DNA of 7,986 nucleotides from Actinomycetes bacterium. GTDB taxonomy: Bacteria > Actinomycetota > Acidimicrobiia > Acidimicrobiales > Acidimicrobiaceae. Positions 6,086 through 7,986 of this stretch are shown piece by piece (position 1 is the first letter of the stretch; every line of letters begins with the position of its first letter). The translations under genes were made by a program, and so were the position numbers. Location of the stretch: contig JAKAQR010000087.1 of the NCBI GenBank assembly GCA_021819725.1, forward strand, positions 1-7,986, read 5' to 3'. The notes below the pieces were generated by a model that worked only from the letters and a program-made list of their open reading frames with translations, was not told where the DNA came from and made no database searches.

Positions 6086-7180
6086 CTAATCCAGCGACGT
6101 GGTGAGGTGGCCCCGCGCGTCAATCTTGATCGGCTCAGCCAGGCCGGCGCCGTCCAGCGTCTGGTAACGATCATAGAGGTTGGCTACAGTACAGATATGG
6201 TTCGGTATGACTTGAACGAGTGCACCGACAGGCGGTGGGTCGCCGTCGAACTTGACTATTCCGTGATGCTCCGACACCTTCGTTACGACCGCCCCTCCAA
6301 GGGAAGGTATCACGCCGAATCCAGGCACGAGGCCCGAGGCTTCACCGGTCAATGCTTTGCTGCCGGCATCAATGACAAACTGTCCCGCAACTGTAGTACT
6401 GATGACACGTGCTATCACGACAGCCGCGACTTGATCGGGCTCTGCGGCTCCGAGTGCAACCTGTTGGCGATCGTTAAAAAGGTAGGTGCCAGGGCGCGCC
6501 TCTGTGACGGGGCCACTCAGATGGAGTGCGGTCGGTGAGGATCCAGCGCTTATGGTCTTAGGTTGGATGCCGTGGTCTATGAAGCTTTCGTATGCTGTTC
6601 GGAGAGCCACGATTTCGTCATTGGCTGCTTGGATTACCGCGTTTGCGCCAGCATAGCTGTGGCCGCCGTGGGTGAAAACGCCGGCGACCGAAAGACCCGT
6701 CAATTGGCAGTCGGCGGCAAGGACGCCAGCACGATCGGGTTGGACACCACTTCGATGTTGCCCGCTGTCGACCTCGATCATCACCTCGACGTTGGCTAAG
6801 CGGGCAGTTGCAAGGCTAAGGGTTTGAGCGCTAACTCGTGAGTCAACGCCGATGCGAAGTTTGGCGAGAGTGGATAGTCGTGCGAGTTGGGACGCTACCT
6901 TCGTGGTGCACCAGAGGGGAAGCGCGATAAAGATATCGTCGAATCCCGCCTCGGCGAATACCTCGGCCTCGCCGATCGTCGCAACGGTAACTCCATCGGC
7001 ACCGAGCGCACGTTGCAGGCGCGCCAGTTCGATCGACTTGTGAGTCTTGACGTGTGGTCGTAAGCGTATATTTTTGGCTGCTAGTCCTTGAGCCATTCGT
7101 TTGGCGTTGCTCTCGACGATACTGAGGTCGATGATGAGGGTCGGTGTCGCTAAGTCGTCAGGGATTGACCAGGCTTGCAT
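6086..7180 (-). CDS. D-threonine aldolase / D-serine dehydratase-like PLP enzyme (fold type III)
   Basis: Cytoplasmic PLP enzyme of the alanine-racemase-fold DSD1/D-threonine aldolase family, 364 residues, full length. Enzymes of this family cleave D-threonine-type beta-hydroxy amino acids or deaminate D-serine, usually with a divalent metal. Visible landmarks in order: TPTLIIDLSIVESNAKRM near the N terminus; RPHVKTHKS with Lys45 as the expected PLP Schiff-base residue; EVDSGQHRSGV (136-146); HGGHSY (171-176); SAGSSPT (211-217, phosphate-binding loop); RPGTYLFND (229-237); and PNHIC with His328 and Cys330 as the expected metal ligands. ATG7180 has GAAAGG (7192-7187) 6 bases upstream. It is monocistronic here and convergent with the membrane pair. 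The exact substrate (D-Thr, D-Ser or another beta-hydroxy amino acid) cannot be told from sequence. Confidence 0.93.
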   Translation of the reverse strand: MQAWSIPDDLATPTLIIDLSIVESNAKRMAQGLAAKNIRLRPHVKTHKSIELARLQRALGADGVTVATIGEAEVFAEAGFDDIFIALPLWCTTKVASQLARLSTLAKLRIGVDSRVSAQTLSLATARLANVEVMIEVDSGQHRSGVQPDRAGVLAADCQLTGLSVAGVFTHGGHSYAGANAVIQAANDEIVALRTAYESFIDHGIQPKTISAGSSPTALHLSGPVTEARPGTYLFNDRQQVALGAAEPDQVAAVVIARVISTTVAGQFVIDAGSKALTGEASGLVPGFGVIPSLGGAVVTKVSEHHGIVKFDGDPPPVGALVQVIPNHICTVANLYDRYQTLDGAGLAEPIKIDARGHLTTSLD

Positions 7181-7186
7181 ATGGTG

Positions 7187-7192
7187 CCTTTC
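7187..7192 (-). promoter_or_regulatory. Ribosome-binding site of the PLP enzyme gene (GAAAGG)
   Basis: GAAAGG on the minus strand with a 6-base spacer to ATG7180. It confirms the start given. Confidence 0.65.
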
Positions 7193-7213
7193 TTGTTAGG
7201 GGCCCTCTCGGCG

Positions 7214-7243
7214 ATTCTACACCGCCCTATCACCACGTGGGAA
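7214..7243 (-). promoter_or_regulatory. Candidate promoter of the PLP enzyme gene with a CACGTG dyad
   Basis: On the minus strand, TTCCCA (7243-7238) and TAGAAT (7219-7214) are separated by 18 bases, and the -10-like box ends 33 bases before the ATG. The perfect palindrome CCACGTGG (7233-7240) overlaps the -35 edge and could be a regulator site. A better -35 match, TTGACT, lies at 7253-7248 but is 28 bases from the -10 box. Confidence 0.35.
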
Positions 7244-7377
7244 GCCGAGTCAACGGCGCTGTGACCGAGCGCGGAAGCCTTTGAATCTGCACGTTTGTAT
7301 CGATTGCTCGGCAGTCCAGACTGGATTGTTTGAACGTTCGTGATATTGCCCAAAGGCGTGGAGTGAAGATCTGCAGA

Positions 7378-7401
7378 AGCGATGGGTAATCCCATCTAGC
7401 T
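7378..7401. repeat. Short hairpin GATGGG-TAAT-CCCATC
   Basis: Perfect 6-base arms (7381-7386 and 7391-7396) enclose a 4-base loop. AGC (7378-7380) and GCT (7399-7401) can extend the stem around a two-base bulge. It lies about 100 bases beyond the tnpB stop, so it may be part of the element's end or its guide RNA. Confidence 0.4.
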
Positions 7402-7440
7402 GTGCTATTCACGCCGAAGTTCTGAGGGCACGTCGTGGCT

Positions 7441-7508
7441 TGCGCCTCGAAGTCACGAATCTCTGCTAGCCGTTGCTCCCGAGTGACTTTTCGTGCGCAT
7501 GTCACTCG
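7441..7508 (-). ncRNA. Nested alternative hairpins at the tnpB 3' end, candidate omega RNA (guide RNA) region
   Basis: Two perfect or near-perfect inverted repeats share one arm. CGAGTGAC (7480-7487) pairs with GTCACTCG (7501-7508) around a 13-base loop. Alternatively, the segment 7483-7499 pairs with 7441-7456 through GTCAC, CGAA and TGCGC blocks separated by small bulges. The tnpB stop codon (7504-7502) lies inside the first hairpin. TnpB guide RNAs are known to be encoded over the 3' end of tnpB and just behind it, so position and structure fit. The RNA itself, its ends and its guide are not shown by sequence. Confidence 0.35.
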
Positions 7509-7986
7509 CGTCCCCGTGTGGGGTTCTCCTCTATCGCGCATAGCGCTTTAGCCGCGATAGACTCGTTCTTGCCTCTCCAAGCGGTGCCAGCACAGGCACT
7601 GGACTTATCTGCTCTCTCCAGGTGATGAGTCAACCCATCATCTGAACTGTCGCCTGTACCAACAAGTGGCCCGGGAACGAACAGGGCGCTGGACTCAACT
7701 GATATCTGACCAGTCACGGATATTGAACGAAGCTTCTCATCTCTGTCTACCTCAACGTGGCAGGTATCACAGGTGAGTCTCGTGGCGAGCTTGGCACCTG
7801 TTAGTTTACCCGTGCAGTTGTGGTGGATCTGAGATGAGGGGAAGTACCGATCAACCACCACTACCTTGACCTTGGCGCGTTTGGCCTTGTAGGTGAGTGT
7901 TGGTCCAAAGGCCCCGAGTCCGGCATCAGATACCGAACGTCGAAAGGCACGTCTTCTCATACTCTGTTTCATGGCCGTTAACAGGC
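7502..7986 (-). CDS. tnpB: TnpB, IS607-like RNA-guided nuclease of a transposable element, C-terminal part, probably damaged
   Basis: The frame is open through the right edge; the in-frame ATG at 7972 is internal. Visible order: SVSDAGLGAFGPTLTYKAKR, VVVVDRYFPSSQ, then a zinc-ribbon-like block HHNC and CDTC, then VDRDE with the RuvC-III aspartate. A FPSSQ-x-HH-x-C first half is, as I recall, normal for mycobacterial IS607-type TnpB, so the histidine is probably not a defect. After DRDE the frame reads KLRSISVTGQIS, where the family has N-A-x-x-N-x-RDW. The missing motif is present one frame over (NASFNIRDWSD, 7735-7704), which implies a one-base loss near 7734. The tail after about 7700 returns to a family-like frame ending ENPTRG. 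RuvC-I and RuvC-II are outside the window. Activity is doubtful. Confidence 0.8.
   Translation of the reverse strand, partial: LLTAMKQSMRRRAFRRSVSDAGLGAFGPTLTYKAKRAKVKVVVVDRYFPSSQIHHNCTGKLTGAKLATRLTCDTCHVEVDRDEKLRSISVTGQISVESSALFVPGPLVGTGDSSDDGLTHHLERADKSSACAGTAWRGKNESIAAKALCAIEENPTRGRE

Larger units (their letters stand above)
7181..7501. other. Spacer between the PLP enzyme gene and the TnpB stop
   Basis: No gene is supported across these 321 bases. The left third holds the candidate promoter described separately. The right half is structured and probably belongs to the 3' end of the transposable element carrying tnpB. The exact element border is not visible. Confidence 0.45.

Noticed and set aside
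5540..6538. 332-codon open frame on the + strand
   Set aside because: It runs out of frame across the two membrane genes and then antisense through the well-supported PLP enzyme gene. Its composition is rich in Arg, His and Gly with no domain.
7230..7541. 103-codon minus-strand frame behind tnpB
   Set aside because: It overlaps the tnpB end in another frame, covers the hairpins and the candidate promoter, and shows no domain. It is more likely non-coding element end.
7785..7830. Histidine in place of the first zinc-ribbon cysteine of TnpB as proof of decay
   Set aside because: HH-x-C after FPSSQ is, as I recall, the normal form in mycobacterial IS607-type TnpB, and histidine can ligate zinc. 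The frame patch is the better evidence of damage.
1..7986. CRISPR array, tRNA or rRNA genes, prophage or defence system
   Set aside because: No regularly spaced repeats, tRNA T-loop signatures with flanking stems, rRNA motifs, or phage or defence genes were seen. The only mobile-element signal is the TnpB fragment at the right edge.

Overview
The window reads as a chromosomal stretch from a moderately GC-rich actinobacterium. The grounds are GTG and TTG starts, purine-rich ribosome-binding sites, a small membrane protein resembling an actinobacterial family of unknown function, and an IS607-like TnpB of the kind common in actinobacteria. An acidophilic, Acidimicrobiia-like host is possible, but that is inference and no marker gene here settles the taxon.

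Left part (1-4278, + strand): a complete branched-chain/hydrophobic amino acid (HAAT/Liv) type ABC importer operon, except that the first gene is cut by the window edge. The order is substrate-binding protein (C-terminal ~300 residues), LivH-like permease, LivM-like permease, LivG-like ATPase, LivF-like ATPase. The last four genes overlap by 4-14 bases, and their starts are set by internal GGAGG-type sites in the preceding gene. The binding protein captures the substrate outside the cell, LivH/LivM form the channel, and LivG/LivF hydrolyse ATP. The substrate cannot be read from the sequence. The LivG-like ATPase has an atypical signature (LTAAQ) and DEL instead of DEP, while LivF is canonical. 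A long stem-loop follows the livF stop.

Middle (4338-5139): about 800 bases with no convincing gene. Then come two small membrane-protein genes (5140-5685 and 5682-5879) coupled by an ATGA overlap. The 65-residue second protein resembles the actinobacterial DUF6186-type family. The C-terminal half of the first protein appears to carry the same unit (LPTL, 12 residues, GR-x-IL-x3-W-x3-G), so the pair looks like a tandem duplication that was not expected from either gene alone.

Right part (- strand): a full-length fold-type III PLP enzyme of the D-threonine aldolase/D-serine dehydratase-like family (7180 to 6086) with its own candidate promoter, convergent with the membrane pair. At the right edge is the C-terminal part of an IS607-like TnpB (RNA-guided nuclease of a transposon), in which a short internal segment appears to be read out of frame across the RuvC-III neighbourhood. 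Nested, mutually exclusive inverted repeats lie directly at and behind its stop codon, where TnpB guide RNAs (omega RNAs) are normally encoded.
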